Shown: positions 8,281-18,211, counted from the stretch's first letter. The stretch: DNA of 64,000 bases from Parageobacillus sp. KH3-4 (GCF_022846435.1 NZ_AP025627.1:2452001-2516000); one strand, 5' to 3'. The notes: generated by a model from the letters alone, not told the origin. A program made the numbers and translations.

Positions 8281-8390
8281 TCCTTATCATCCAAAGCGAA
8301 ACCGCTTTGCGGGTTGGAGCACCTTGCGAAATATGCAGGTTGCTGTGGAGTCATCGAGCCCGGTCTCTCGTCCACTCTTGATAAGACTAT
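8281..8390 (-). promoter_or_regulatory. SAM-I (S-box) riboswitch aptamer
   Basis: Read on the minus strand the element has every S-box landmark in order. These are CTTATCAAGAG at the 5' end of P1, GAGAGACCGGG, CGATGACTCC, CAGCAACC, the AAGGTGCTCC junction, a GC-rich P4 hairpin, and closing GATGATAAGG pairing back to P1. It is followed at once by a terminator hairpin. S-box RNAs bind S-adenosylmethionine and end transcription when SAM is plentiful. Downstream genes are the unknown 110-residue gene and the VOC gene, neither a classic S-box target. Confidence 0.95.
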
Positions 8391-8405
8391 ATGTAGTTTG
8401 TTTTT

Positions 8406-8434
8406 ATCTTATCATGGTATCTTTGTGATGACAA
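8406..8434 (-). promoter_or_regulatory. Promoter of the S-box unit
   Basis: On the minus strand, -35 TTGTCA (8434-8429) and -10 TAAGAT (8411-8406) are separated by 17 bases, placing transcription start just upstream of the aptamer. Confidence 0.7.
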
Positions 8435-8457
8435 TCATTTTTTGTTTTCTACCATAG

Positions 8458-8493
8458 AAAAGAGAAGAGCAAAAGCGCCCTCCCCTTCTTTAT
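8458..8493 (-). terminator. Possible terminator after oppA
   Basis: An imperfect hairpin (AGAAG with CTTCT, plus GGC with GC) directly follows the oppA stop. The T tract is weak. Confidence 0.4.
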
Positions 8494-8496
8494 TTG

Positions 8497-10284
8497 TTAT
8501 TGCGCCACTTCCGGCTTTTCCGAAGTGACACCGACGTCTTTCCATTTCCAAATGAATGGGTCGATATCAGCCGAATAGTTTTTCACGCGGTTGTTGACCG
8601 CATAAATGATCGAGCGGTATAGCGTCGGAATTACTGGCACCTCTTCATTCATTAACGCTTGCCATTCGTTGTAAATTTTTTTGCGGTATTCTTTATCAAA
8701 CGCTTGCTCAGAATGGCCTTTTTCAAGCAATTCATCATTTTTCTCATTTACCCAGCGAGAAAGATTAAACATGACATTGCGGCCATATAATCCATACGGA
8801 TCCACATCAGTTCCTGTTGCCCATGCCGCAGCGAACACATCGACTTTCGGGTCATCGTTCTGCACCATGTCATAGAACGAATTGAATTCCGCCAAACGGC
8901 CATCAACTAGCTGCACATTCAAGCCGACGTCTTTCCAGCATTGCATATAAAACTTCGCCAGCGGCTCGGCGATGTCCCCGCCGCTCATCGAAAGAAAATT
9001 AATGGTGAATTTTTTGCCATTTGGATCTTCGCGGAAGCCGTCGCCGTCGACATCTTTATATCCAGCTTCATCCAACAATTTTTTCGCTTTTTCTGGGTCA
9101 TATGTGTATCCTTTCGCATTTTTGTCATGGTAGCTTGGGAAGGATGGCGGAATGAGCGTCGTTGCCGGAAAGCGCAAACCGTGATAAAGCCTGTCTGCGA
9201 CTTCCTTATTATTAATTGCATACGCCATCGCTTGGCGAAGCTTTTTGTTTTGGAATTTCGGATTATCCATCACGTTTTCTTGCTTTTCCGCATCCCAATG
9301 GCCGAGTTTAAAGCCGATGTAGTTGTAAGCTAAATCAATTTTGCCAACAAATTGAATGTTTTTCGTCCCTTTCGCGCTGACATATTGATCTGTCGGGAAT
9401 TCGGCAATGTCAATTTCTCCTTTTTTGAGCGCTTGCAATACGACTTGCGGGTTAACGACTTTTAAAATAACGCCTTTTAAGTTCGGTTTTCCGTTCCAAT
9501 AATCGTCGTTGCGAACGAATTCAACCGATTCGCCCGGGACGATTTTTTTCACTTTAAACGGGCCAAAGCCAATTGGATTTTTGCGGATTTTATCCGATTT
9601 CGCCAAATCTTTAATCGGGACATCTTTTAAATAATGTTTTGGCAGCGGATGTGCCCAAATGCCCGTCATTACGGACGGGTTGGCATGTTTCCACGTAATG
9701 GTTAGCGTTTTGTCGTCAATGACTTTAATTCCGGAAATTTTGTCCGCTTTTCCGCTATGGTATTCCTCCATGCCGACGATATCTTGCATGAGCGCGTCTC
9801 CGTAGCGGACGCCTGTATAATCTTTATGGCCGATGACCAAGTAAGCATATTCTAAATCTTCCGCTTTGACCGGTTCGCCGTCATGCCATTTGACATTATC
9901 TTTAATTTTGATCGTCATCGTTTTTTTGTCGTCGGAAAGCTCGTATGTCGCCGCGCCGTCGTTCGTAATTTCATAGTCTTCGTTAAAACGGAACAATGGT
10001 TCGTCGAAAAATTGCAAAACTTCAGAATCTGGATCACCTTCGTAAAATGCATAGTTCAGTGTCCCTTCAAATGGCGTATCGGACACTAATCCGTAATTCA
10101 ATACACCATCTACGATTTTCCCGTCATTTTTCACAGTCATCGGGAATTTGCTAATGTCTTCCTTTTGCGCCGCCTTTGTGTCCTTGCCGTCTTTATCGTT
10201 GCTTGTAGAACTGCTGCATGCCGTCAATCCTAATAAAAAGACGGCAAACACTACGAAAAACCTCCAATGCCATGTTTTCCTCAT
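8497..10284 (-). CDS. oppA: Oligopeptide ABC transporter, substrate-binding lipoprotein
   Basis: A 595-residue family 5 extracellular solute-binding protein. A signal peptide ends in the lipobox LTAC, so Cys 23 would be lipid-anchored outside the membrane. The mature part has the family's usual features, including MTIKIKDNVKWHDGEPVKAED and the IGFGPF and YDPEKAKKLLDEAGY segments. It captures peptides and hands them to OppBC. It is the last gene of a five-gene operon in the order D-F-B-C-A, the order of the B. subtilis app rather than opp operon, so an AppA-like specificity for longer peptides is possible. It starts 13 bases after oppC ends. Confidence 0.93.
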   Translation of the reverse strand: MRKTWHWRFFVVFAVFLLGLTACSSSTSNDKDGKDTKAAQKEDISKFPMTVKNDGKIVDGVLNYGLVSDTPFEGTLNYAFYEGDPDSEVLQFFDEPLFRFNEDYEITNDGAATYELSDDKKTMTIKIKDNVKWHDGEPVKAEDLEYAYLVIGHKDYTGVRYGDALMQDIVGMEEYHSGKADKISGIKVIDDKTLTITWKHANPSVMTGIWAHPLPKHYLKDVPIKDLAKSDKIRKNPIGFGPFKVKKIVPGESVEFVRNDDYWNGKPNLKGVILKVVNPQVVLQALKKGEIDIAEFPTDQYVSAKGTKNIQFVGKIDLAYNYIGFKLGHWDAEKQENVMDNPKFQNKKLRQAMAYAINNKEVADRLYHGLRFPATTLIPPSFPSYHDKNAKGYTYDPEKAKKLLDEAGYKDVDGDGFREDPNGKKFTINFLSMSGGDIAEPLAKFYMQCWKDVGLNVQLVDGRLAEFNSFYDMVQNDDPKVDVFAAAWATGTDVDPYGLYGRNVMFNLSRWVNEKNDELLEKGHSEQAFDKEYRKKIYNEWQALMNEEVPVIPTLYRSIIYAVNNRVKNYSADIDPFIWKWKDVGVTSEKPEVAQ

Positions 10285-10297
10285 TTTTTCTCCCCCT

Positions 10298-11209
10298 TTA
10301 TCCTAATCGTTGTCTTGCATCAGCCGCGCGCTTTAACGCCTGGCCGATAAAATTTATGCATAACATCATTACTAAAATAAGCAATGATGCTGGTAACCAA
10401 ACCCACCATTTGTTTTGCAAAACATCGGGATTCATCGCATAGCTGACAAGCGTTCCCAAACTTGGCGTGCTTTCCGGCAAGCCGAAGCCCAGATAGCTTA
10501 GTCCGGACTCAATCCCAATATTTCCGGCAAGGTTTAATGTTAAGTTTACAATAATGATCGAGCTTAAATTGGGCAAAATTTGAAAAATAATAATTTTCCA
10601 ATCCGGCGTGCCAAGCGTTTTCGATGCGCTTACGTAGTCCAACTCCCGCTCCGCCAGCGTTTTCGCCCGGATAAGCCGCGCCTTTCCTGTCCATAAAAAG
10701 GCGCTCATAATAAGAATAAACGTAAAAATATTATATTTAGGCACAATCGCCACAAATACAATCACAAACATTAAAAATGGCAGCACAAGGATAAAATCGA
10801 TAATGCGCATGATCATGTTGTCAATCACTCCGCCAAAATATCCGGCGATAAGGCCAACGGTAAGCCCTATCAAACCAGTGATCAGCGTAATCGCCAAACC
10901 AATGGTAAATGAGTTTCTCGCACCAATAATAAGCTGTCCGAAAATATCCCTTCCCCCGTAATCCGTGCCAAGCCAATGCTCCGCGGACGGCGGAGAGTAA
11001 ATGGCCAGCAGGTCCACCTTGACAATTTCGTCTTGGTCTAGTAGTAGCGAAGCGCCATACACGACGATCAAAATCAAGGAAAGAAGAATGAGAGAACCGA
11101 GAGCGAGCTTATCCTTCACCAATTCACGCCACATAATAGAAAGGCTTGAAGGGCTTTTTTCATTTTGTCCATGGACCAATTGTGGATCGCCTAGTTCTGC
11201 TTTCATCAT
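10298..11209 (-). CDS. oppC: Oligopeptide ABC transporter permease
   Basis: A 303-residue permease of the DppC/OppC type. It has an N-terminal cytoplasmic segment, a first membrane helix near residues 40-60, a periplasm-side loop with HWLGTDYGGRDIF, and then the conserved five-helix transport core with the EAA loop SASKTLGTPDWKII that docks on the ATPases. The frame is open to 11251, but a strong GGGGGG ribosome site lies before the ATG-ATG at 11209. This also avoids overlap with oppB. It forms the translocation channel with OppB. Confidence 0.92.
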   Translation of the reverse strand: MMKAELGDPQLVHGQNEKSPSSLSIMWRELVKDKLALGSLILLSLILIVVYGASLLLDQDEIVKVDLLAIYSPPSAEHWLGTDYGGRDIFGQLIIGARNSFTIGLAITLITGLIGLTVGLIAGYFGGVIDNMIMRIIDFILVLPFLMFVIVFVAIVPKYNIFTFILIMSAFLWTGKARLIRAKTLAERELDYVSASKTLGTPDWKIIIFQILPNLSSIIIVNLTLNLAGNIGIESGLSYLGFGLPESTPSLGTLVSYAMNPDVLQNKWWVWLPASLLILVMMLCINFIGQALKRAADARQRLG

Positions 11210-11225
11210 TATGTCCCCCCATCCA

Positions 11226-12194
11226 TTACTCAATGCGAATCCGCGGATCAACAGCGCTTAAAATAATGTCGGACAAAAGCGTCCCGATTAACGTAGCAAG
11301 GCCGGAAATCATCACAAGCGCGGTGACGACGCTGTAATCCCGCTGCAAAATCGACTGCAAAAACAACTGCCCTATTCCCGGATAACTAAAAATGGACTCG
11401 AGAAAAATCGATCCGCCAATTAATCCGGTAATCTCATACCCTAAGAAAGCGGCAATTGGCAAAAATGAATTTCGCAAAATATGACGCCAATAAATGCTTG
11501 ATTCTGGCACTCCTTTTGCACGTGCGGTTTTAACAAAGTCCTTCACCTTTGTATCGATAATTTCACTGCGCAAATATTGAATTGTCCCAACGGTGTTGAT
11601 CAACGCCCCAGACAGGGCAGGAAGCAAAAGATGGTTCAGCTTGCTTAAATAATAGGCAAACGTGCCCTTTTCGACTTGAATATCGACGCTTCCCCCCGTC
11701 GGAAACCATCCTAGCTTGAATCCGAAAATAAACAACATAATTAACGCAAAAATAAACAGCGGGGTGGCAAAGCTGACGTAGCTGTACCCAACGATTAATT
11801 TATCCGCCCAAGAGTCGGTCCATCTTCCCGAAACAATTCCTAAAGGAATCGCGATCATGTACGTTAATATTAAGATCGCCGCAGACAGCAAAACCGTATT
11901 CCACATTCGCCCGGCCAGCAAATCGTTGACAGGCTGCTTATGAATATAGGATATGCCAAGATCCCCTTGCAGCAAATTTTTCATCCAGCGCGCATATTGA
12001 ACGTGCACCGGATCATTGAGCCCGAGCTTTTCTTTCATTTCCTCGAGCGTTTGCGCATCCATTTTTGGATTGCTCGCCAGCTGTCCTGTCAATGCATCCC
12101 CAGGCATCGCCTTTGCCAACAAAAATACGAGAACACTTAAAAGAAATAGCTGCGGGATCATAATGATGATTCGTCGCAATATAAATTTCAGCAT
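11226..12194 (-). CDS. oppB: Oligopeptide ABC transporter permease
   Basis: A 322-residue permease of the DppB/OppB type. It starts with a membrane helix (residues 8-30), followed by an external loop containing DALTGQL, and ends in a five- to six-helix core. The EAA loop KTARAKGVPESSIYWRHILRN at about residues 205-225 contacts an ATPase subunit. It ends 16 bases before oppC and begins 18 bases after oppF. AGAGGAAG lies upstream of the ATG. Confidence 0.92.
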   Translation of the reverse strand: MLKFILRRIIIMIPQLFLLSVLVFLLAKAMPGDALTGQLASNPKMDAQTLEEMKEKLGLNDPVHVQYARWMKNLLQGDLGISYIHKQPVNDLLAGRMWNTVLLSAAILILTYMIAIPLGIVSGRWTDSWADKLIVGYSYVSFATPLFIFALIMLFIFGFKLGWFPTGGSVDIQVEKGTFAYYLSKLNHLLLPALSGALINTVGTIQYLRSEIIDTKVKDFVKTARAKGVPESSIYWRHILRNSFLPIAAFLGYEITGLIGGSIFLESIFSYPGIGQLFLQSILQRDYSVVTALVMISGLATLIGTLLSDIILSAVDPRIRIE

Positions 12195-12212
12195 CGTGTC
12201 GTCTTCCTCTCT

Positions 12213-13139
12213 TTACGGAATGGCAACGGAATGCGTCTTGGAAATTTTCTTTAACGGATACACCCTTCCTTCATCATCAAAATAGCGATGGTACGACTGT
12301 TTGTATTCCTTTTCGACCTCTTCACGGAGCTGAAGCTGCTGCTTTCTCTGCCGCGGGTCTGCGTTTGGAATCGCGGAAAGGAGGCGCTTTGTGTAAATGT
12401 GCTGCGGATGATGAAAAATTTCCTCACTCGTTCCTTCTTCGACAAACCTGCCGCGGTACATAATCCCGATGCGATCGCACATATGGCGGATAATGCCTAA
12501 GTCATGGCTAATAAATAAATATGTAAGCTGAAATTCTTTTTGAATCTCTTTCATAAAATTCAGCACTTGCGCCTGCACCGATACATCCAGCGCAGATACT
12601 GGCTCATCGGCAATAATGAGCTTCGGATTGAGCGTAAGCGCTCGCGCAATGCCGATCCGCTGCCGCTGCCCTCCGGAAAACTCATGCGGATATTTGTAAA
12701 TCGACTCCGGGTTTAATCCTACCCTTTCGATAAAATATTGCACTTTCCGTTTTTCTTCCTGCGGCGATAGCTTTTCAAAATTGCGGATCGGTTCGGCAAT
12801 AATATCGAGCACTCGTTTGCGTGGATTAAGCGACGAATACGGGTCTTGAAAGATCATTTGAATGTCTTTCCGGTACGGATAAAACTGCCGGCGGCTTAGT
12901 TTCGTCAAATCGGTGCCCTCCAATAAAATTTCCCCCGCCGTTGCTTTAATGAGCCCGATAATCGTGCGGCCCGTCGTCGTTTTTCCGCATCCTGACTCCC
13001 CGACAAGCCCGTATGTTTCTCCTCTCCTTAACTCAAAGCTGATATCATCGACCGCCTTCACATAATCGACGATGCGGCGGAAAAACCCTCCGCGCACCGG
13101 ATAATACACTTTTAAATGATTTACTTTAAGAAATGCCAT
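12213..13139 (-). CDS. oppF: Oligopeptide ABC transporter ATP-binding protein
   Basis: A 308-residue ABC ATPase with Walker A GESGCGKTT (about 47-55), Q-loop in MIFQDPYSSLNP, signature [15 protein letters not shown], Walker B LIIADEPVSALD and the switch histidine in FISHDLG. The C-terminal oligopeptide/dipeptide extension (IYTKRLLSAIP) is present. It pairs with OppD to power import. The start overlaps the oppD stop by 14 bases, indicating translational coupling; the ribosome site AGGGGACG lies inside oppD. Confidence 0.94.
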   Translation of the reverse strand: MAFLKVNHLKVYYPVRGGFFRRIVDYVKAVDDISFELRRGETYGLVGESGCGKTTTGRTIIGLIKATAGEILLEGTDLTKLSRRQFYPYRKDIQMIFQDPYSSLNPRKRVLDIIAEPIRNFEKLSPQEEKRKVQYFIERVGLNPESIYKYPHEFSGGQRQRIGIARALTLNPKLIIADEPVSALDVSVQAQVLNFMKEIQKEFQLTYLFISHDLGIIRHMCDRIGIMYRGRFVEEGTSEEIFHHPQHIYTKRLLSAIPNADPRQRKQQLQLREEVEKEYKQSYHRYFDDEGRVYPLKKISKTHSVAIP

Positions 13140-14148
13140 AGCCCACGTCCCCTATATGATCATCTGGAAAATAGAAATGTTGATAACATGTGCAACGAAC
13201 CCAATGTCCCGGCTCGACTTCTCGCAAAATCGGATTTGCTTCATGTTTGGACTTATCAATCCAGCTGATTCGCGATTGGAATCGGCAGCCTGTCCGCGGC
13301 ATCTTTTGCAAGGAAGGAACGATTCCTTGAATGACATGAAGTTTTTCCTTGCGGGTTTGTGCGGACGGAATCGACTGCAGTAATGAACGTGTATACGGAT
13401 GAAGCGGATGATGGAATAACGTTTCCACATCAGCCAATTCAACAATTTCTCCCGCGTACATGACAGCGACGCGATCGGCCATTTCGGCAACTACTCCTAA
13501 ATCATGGGTAATTAAAATAATGCCGGTTTTCATTTGCTGCTGGAGCTCTTTTAATAATCCCATAATTTGCGCTTGAATCGTTACGTCCAAGGCGGTTGTC
13601 GGCTCATCCGCAATAATGAGCGACGGTTCGCAAGCGATGGCGATCGCAATCACCACCCGTTGTCTCATCCCTCCTGAAAGCTCATGGGGATAGCGATAAT
13701 ATGTTTTTTCCGGATTTGGAATGCCGACACGCTTTAATAGTTCTAACGTGCGTTGTCGTTTTTCCGCTGCGGACAATTTCGTATGATAATCCATTCCCTC
13801 TTCGATTTGCCGTCCTATCGTCATCAACGGGTTCAATGCCGTTAACGGATCTTGGAAAATCATTCCGATCTCTTTTCCACGAATTTTGTTCAACTGTGAA
13901 GGAGATAACGATAATAAATTCGTCCCTTTAAATGTAATGCTTCCTTCCAGTTTTGTCTTTTGCGGCGGATGCAACCCCATCACTGCAAGCGCCAAAGCGC
14001 TTTTTCCGCACCCCGACTCACCGACAATCGCCACCACTTCGTTTTCATTCACCGTAAGGGAAACATCATCAACCGCTGCATAATATTGATCTTGAATTCG
14101 AAACGAAACGCGTAAATGATCTATTTCTAAAATTGGCTTGCCGGTCAA
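13126..14148 (-). CDS. oppD: Oligopeptide ABC transporter ATP-binding protein
   Basis: A 340-residue ABC ATPase and the first gene of the operon. Walker A GESGCGKS lies at 43-50, signature LSGGMRQRVVIA near 150, and Walker B LIIADEPTTALD just after. A C-terminal oligopeptide/dipeptide transporter extension has a cysteine (GCRFQSR) as part of the motif some OppD proteins use for an iron-sulfur site. The frame opens at an ATG at 14169, but AAAGGGGAG sits correctly for the TTG at 14148, which is chosen. Upstream lies about 300 bases of AT-rich sequence likely to hold the promoter. Confidence 0.92.
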   Translation of the reverse strand: MTGKPILEIDHLRVSFRIQDQYYAAVDDVSLTVNENEVVAIVGESGCGKSALALAVMGLHPPQKTKLEGSITFKGTNLLSLSPSQLNKIRGKEIGMIFQDPLTALNPLMTIGRQIEEGMDYHTKLSAAEKRQRTLELLKRVGIPNPEKTYYRYPHELSGGMRQRVVIAIAIACEPSLIIADEPTTALDVTIQAQIMGLLKELQQQMKTGIILITHDLGVVAEMADRVAVMYAGEIVELADVETLFHHPLHPYTRSLLQSIPSAQTRKEKLHVIQGIVPSLQKMPRTGCRFQSRISWIDKSKHEANPILREVEPGHWVRCTCYQHFYFPDDHIGDVGYGIS

Positions 14149-14169
14149 TGTATTCTCCCCTTTGCACAT

Positions 14170-14460
14170 AATTTTAACAATATTTTTATTAAATACAATT
14201 TTATTATAATATTATATTTTATATATTTTTAGAATTCAATTGTTTTTTTCTTATTTTTGTTGATTATTTAGCACATAGTTTTATTTTATATTAAGAAAAC
14301 ACATAGTATTTCATTGCAGAATAACAGAACATTTTTAAAAATGCCGCATGGCACTATAAGAATATATGCCATTATTCTACTTTTTCTACAAAAATAATAT
14401 GAAGATCGATCATTACTCTATTTTTTCGACAAAAATTAACATTAAGTATTGATTATGATT
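14170..14460. other. AT-rich upstream region of the opp operon
   Basis: Nearly 300 bases of strongly AT-rich sequence without a gene. Several TATAAT-like elements occur near 14205-14225 on the minus strand. I cannot identify a specific operator. Confidence 0.4.
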
Positions 14461-14464
14461 CGAC

Positions 14465-14620
14465 ATTTTTATGAAACTGGTCGGTACAGCGGCGATGGAG
14501 ATCAGGCAAATCCCCGTTTATGCCGCCAGTGCCGCTAAAAAGCAAAAACGCTTTTTGCATCATTCCCGTGCTTTAACCGTTGGGATTTGCTTTTATAAGC
14601 GCAAAGGTGCTTTTGCGCAA
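14465..14620. other. Structured-looking segment, possible RNA
   Basis: GCAAATCCC at 14506-14514 pairs exactly with GGGATTTGC at 14582-14590, enclosing a hairpin of GCAAAAA and TTTTTGC (14542-14558). A third hairpin follows at about 14599-14618 (GCGCAAA with TTTGCGC). It lies beyond the glpK terminator and is more GC-rich than its surroundings. I could not match it to a known riboswitch on either strand. Confidence 0.4.
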
Positions 14621-14624
14621 ATAA

Positions 14625-14662
14625 AAAAGAGGCCCTCTTTTTGAAGAAGAGCCCCTTTTTCG
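14625..14662 (-). terminator. Terminator of glpFK
   Basis: A GC-rich hairpin (GGGGCTCTT with AAGAGGGCCTC) directly after the glpK stop, followed by a run of six T on the minus strand. Confidence 0.85.
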
Positions 14663-14665
14663 CAT

Positions 14666-16174
<1,509 letters not shown>

Positions 16175-17002
16175 TTACATAAAAACATTTTTCGGTTTGT
16201 GATAGCTATTCGATGTTTTTCCTTGCCAAATAAACGCAAGCGTGAGCACCGCCGCAATTGCAATAAGCACATACCAAAAAGCAGATGTCATTTTTCCGAG
16301 AAAAACAGCTTTATAAAACAAGCCGCCAAACGAACCGCCAAGAATCGGCCCGACAATCGGAACCCATGCGTAAGACCAATTAGACGGTCCTTTTCCCGGT
16401 ATCGGGAGCAGAAAATGAGCGATACGCGGTCCTAAATCGCGCGCAGGGTTGATGGCATACCCTGTCGTTCCGCCGAGGGAAAGGCCAATGGCAACAATAA
16501 GAAACCCGACGATGAACGGATTTAACCCGTCGGCAAATTTATTGGCGCCGATTGCTAAAACACCGAGCACTAATACAAATGTGCCGATCATTTCACTTAT
16601 TAAGTTCGCAAAATAGTTTGGAACAGCCGGACTTGTCGCAAATACGCCAAGCTTTACGCTAGGGTCATCTGTTTCTTTCCAGTGCGGCAAATAATGAAGA
16701 TACACGACGACTGCGCCGATCATTGCGCCAAGCATTTGCGCAACAATGTATTTTGGCACATCCCCCCATGGAAAATCACCGTTAAACGCTAAAGCGAGCG
16801 TCAACGCTGGATTCAAATGGGCTCCGCTAAATGGACCGACCGCGTATACCGCCACCGCTACGGCCAGCCCCCATCCCATTGCAATCACGATCCAGCCGGA
16901 GTTTTGTGCAAATGATTTTTTTAAGTTGACACCTGCGCAAACCCCGCCACCTAAAATAATAAGTAATGCGGTGCCGACAACTTCAGCCGCAAACGACGTC
17001 AT
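16175..17002 (-). CDS. glpF: Glycerol uptake facilitator
   Basis: A 275-residue aquaglyceroporin with six membrane helices. The two pore half-helices carry NPA-type motifs: GAHLNPALTLAL near residues 63-74 and YAINPARDLGPR near 196-207. The aspartate directly after the second motif (NPARD) marks glycerol facilitators as opposed to water-only channels. It brings glycerol in for GlpK, the next gene. Expression should be controlled by the leader terminator at 17086-17140 and by the cre site on the promoter. Confidence 0.96.
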   Translation of the reverse strand: MTSFAAEVVGTALLIILGGGVCAGVNLKKSFAQNSGWIVIAMGWGLAVAVAVYAVGPFSGAHLNPALTLALAFNGDFPWGDVPKYIVAQMLGAMIGAVVVYLHYLPHWKETDDPSVKLGVFATSPAVPNYFANLISEMIGTFVLVLGVLAIGANKFADGLNPFIVGFLIVAIGLSLGGTTGYAINPARDLGPRIAHFLLPIPGKGPSNWSYAWVPIVGPILGGSFGGLFYKAVFLGKMTSAFWYVLIAIAAVLTLAFIWQGKTSNSYHKPKNVFM

Positions 17003-17085
17003 CCTTTGTCCCCCTTGTCATTCGCTTTTGTAATCGCTTGGTTTTGCCCCTTCGAAGGGAAACGGCGTCCTTTGTGTCGTGCCAG

Positions 17086-17140
17086 AAAAGACAAAAACCC
17101 ACACATCTTCCCTCATCGCACTAGGGAATAATGTGTGGGT
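17086..17140 (-). terminator. glpF leader terminator (antitermination site)
   Basis: Perfect arms ACCCACACAT and ATGTGTGGGT, with an inner AGGGA/TCCCT pairing, followed by TTTTTGTCTTTT. It lies between the promoter and the glpF start. In B. subtilis the glp leaders carry such terminators, and GlpP with glycerol 3-phosphate lets polymerase pass; the same is inferred here. Confidence 0.88.
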
Positions 17141-17176
17141 CTCCGACATCTCCGCCACAATTATTAACTTGATTAT

Positions 17177-17205
17177 AGGATAAACAAAAATGTAAGCGTT
17201 GTCAA
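17177..17205 (-). promoter_or_regulatory. glpF promoter with overlapping cre site
   Basis: On the minus strand, -35 TTGACA (17205-17200), a 17-base spacer and -10 TATCCT (17182-17177). The plus-strand sequence ATGTAAGCGTTGTCA at 17190-17204 fits the catabolite-response consensus WTGNAANCGNWNNCA at every position and covers the -35. CcpA repression in sugar is expected. Confidence 0.8.
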
Positions 17206-17222
17206 TAGATTTTTCGCCGTTT

Positions 17223-17621
17223 TTATTTCGGCAAAATTTGAATATAGTCAAAGTCTAGCGTATCGACCGCATCTTCAATATCCAAGCGGGTAATAAACCG
17301 GTACGAAACGCCGGGCTGCGAAGGCGGAAGTGAATCTGGTATTCGGTACGTAAACGGTATTTCTTTTCTTTGCCCTGCCTCGATCAAAAATGTTCCCGCA
17401 ATCGGAATCGTCGCGATGACTGTATCGACTTCTTTCCGATCGCGCAACGTTTTTTGGACAAATTCCACATCCAGTTTTTCAATTTTTTGTTCCACTGTGC
17501 CACCGCAAATATGAAGAATCCCTTCGATGCATTCTCCCGGTTGAAATGCAGTTTTATTTAAAATCAAATCGACATACGCCGATCCGACTCCGAGTCTTGA
17601 CATCATTTTGCGCAACAACAT
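17223..17621 (-). CDS. Short Spo0M-family (arrestin-like) protein
   Basis: A 132-residue protein matching the N-terminal arrestin-like domain of sporulation-control protein Spo0M (GVGSAYVDLILNK, PGECIEGILHICGG, IPFTYRIPDSLPPS). B. subtilis Spo0M is about twice as long; here the second domain is absent and the protein ends DFDYIQILPK. The ATG at 17621 follows AGAGGTG; a GTG three codons earlier overlaps that site. Either a natural short paralogue or a truncation. In the family, Spo0M affects phosphorelay control of sporulation; whether the single domain works is unknown. Confidence 0.8.
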   Translation of the reverse strand: MLLRKMMSRLGVGSAYVDLILNKTAFQPGECIEGILHICGGTVEQKIEKLDVEFVQKTLRDRKEVDTVIATIPIAGTFLIEAGQRKEIPFTYRIPDSLPPSQPGVSYRFITRLDIEDAVDTLDFDYIQILPK

Positions 17622-17708
17622 ACGATACACCTCTTATTTTTATATTTATTCCGCCATCATATAGTACGATGCGAAAAGAAAGTTTGTTTCATTATTGTCC
17701 ATAAAAAT

Positions 17709-17748
17709 AAACAGACTTGTGCCTTATTTTCGGCAAAAGTCTGTTTTC
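17709..17748 (-). terminator. Terminator after the 83-residue hypothetical gene
   Basis: Arms AACAGACTTTTGCC and GGCACAAGTCTGTT on the minus strand, followed by TATTTTTAT. It is placed for the gene ending at 17816. Confidence 0.75.
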
Positions 17749-17815
17749 ACTATATTATGCGTCAATGCTACTTACACAGTAAGTTTATATAGCATTCCTG
17801 CACATTTGTCAACTA

Positions 17816-18067
17816 TTATTCATACACGTTTTCATTTTCAATAATGTAATCAATGCGAATGATTGGAATATCGCGATTTTCGACTTCTGCCACAATCAAA
17901 CCAACGCGGTCATTATAAATGCAAAACGTTTCTTGCCCTTTTTTAAACGCCGTTTCACCGTAGGAAAGAACCATGTTGTAAATTTTGTTATCAGAAAAAT
18001 ACCGCCGGCTAACCCTATTTCCTAAACGAACGATCACTTCTTTACCCGCGATTTTTCCGCGGTACAT
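17816..18067 (-). CDS. Hypothetical protein (83 residues)
   Basis: Not recognised. A small beta-rich soluble protein with no signal or membrane segment, containing GKIAGKEVIVRLGNRVSRRYF and an acidic end. The start at ATG 18067 follows AAAGGGGG by 9 bases; an ATG three codons earlier is too close to that site. It has its own terminator and is read away from cspD, so it is likely monocistronic. Confidence 0.7.
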   Translation of the reverse strand: MYRGKIAGKEVIVRLGNRVSRRYFSDNKIYNMVLSYGETAFKKGQETFCIYNDRVGLIVAEVENRDIPIIRIDYIIENENVYE

Positions 18068-18211
18068 CACACCCATCCCCCTTTGCGTCCCTACTATTCA
18101 ATGTATGGCAAATTTCTTCCACACATTCTTACTTTTTTGCTTTCTATGTAAACCATTGACAGTTTTTCTGCAACATTTTGTAATTTTTTTCTGAATTTCA
18201 TCGTCTTTTTC

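Noticed and set aside
14471-14635. A 54-residue plus-strand ORF after glpK
   Set aside because: No ribosome site and no recognisable protein; the paired bases in this stretch fit a structured segment better.
17018-17251. A 77-residue ORF across the glpF leader
   Set aside because: It overlaps the promoter, cre site and terminator, which are strongly supported.
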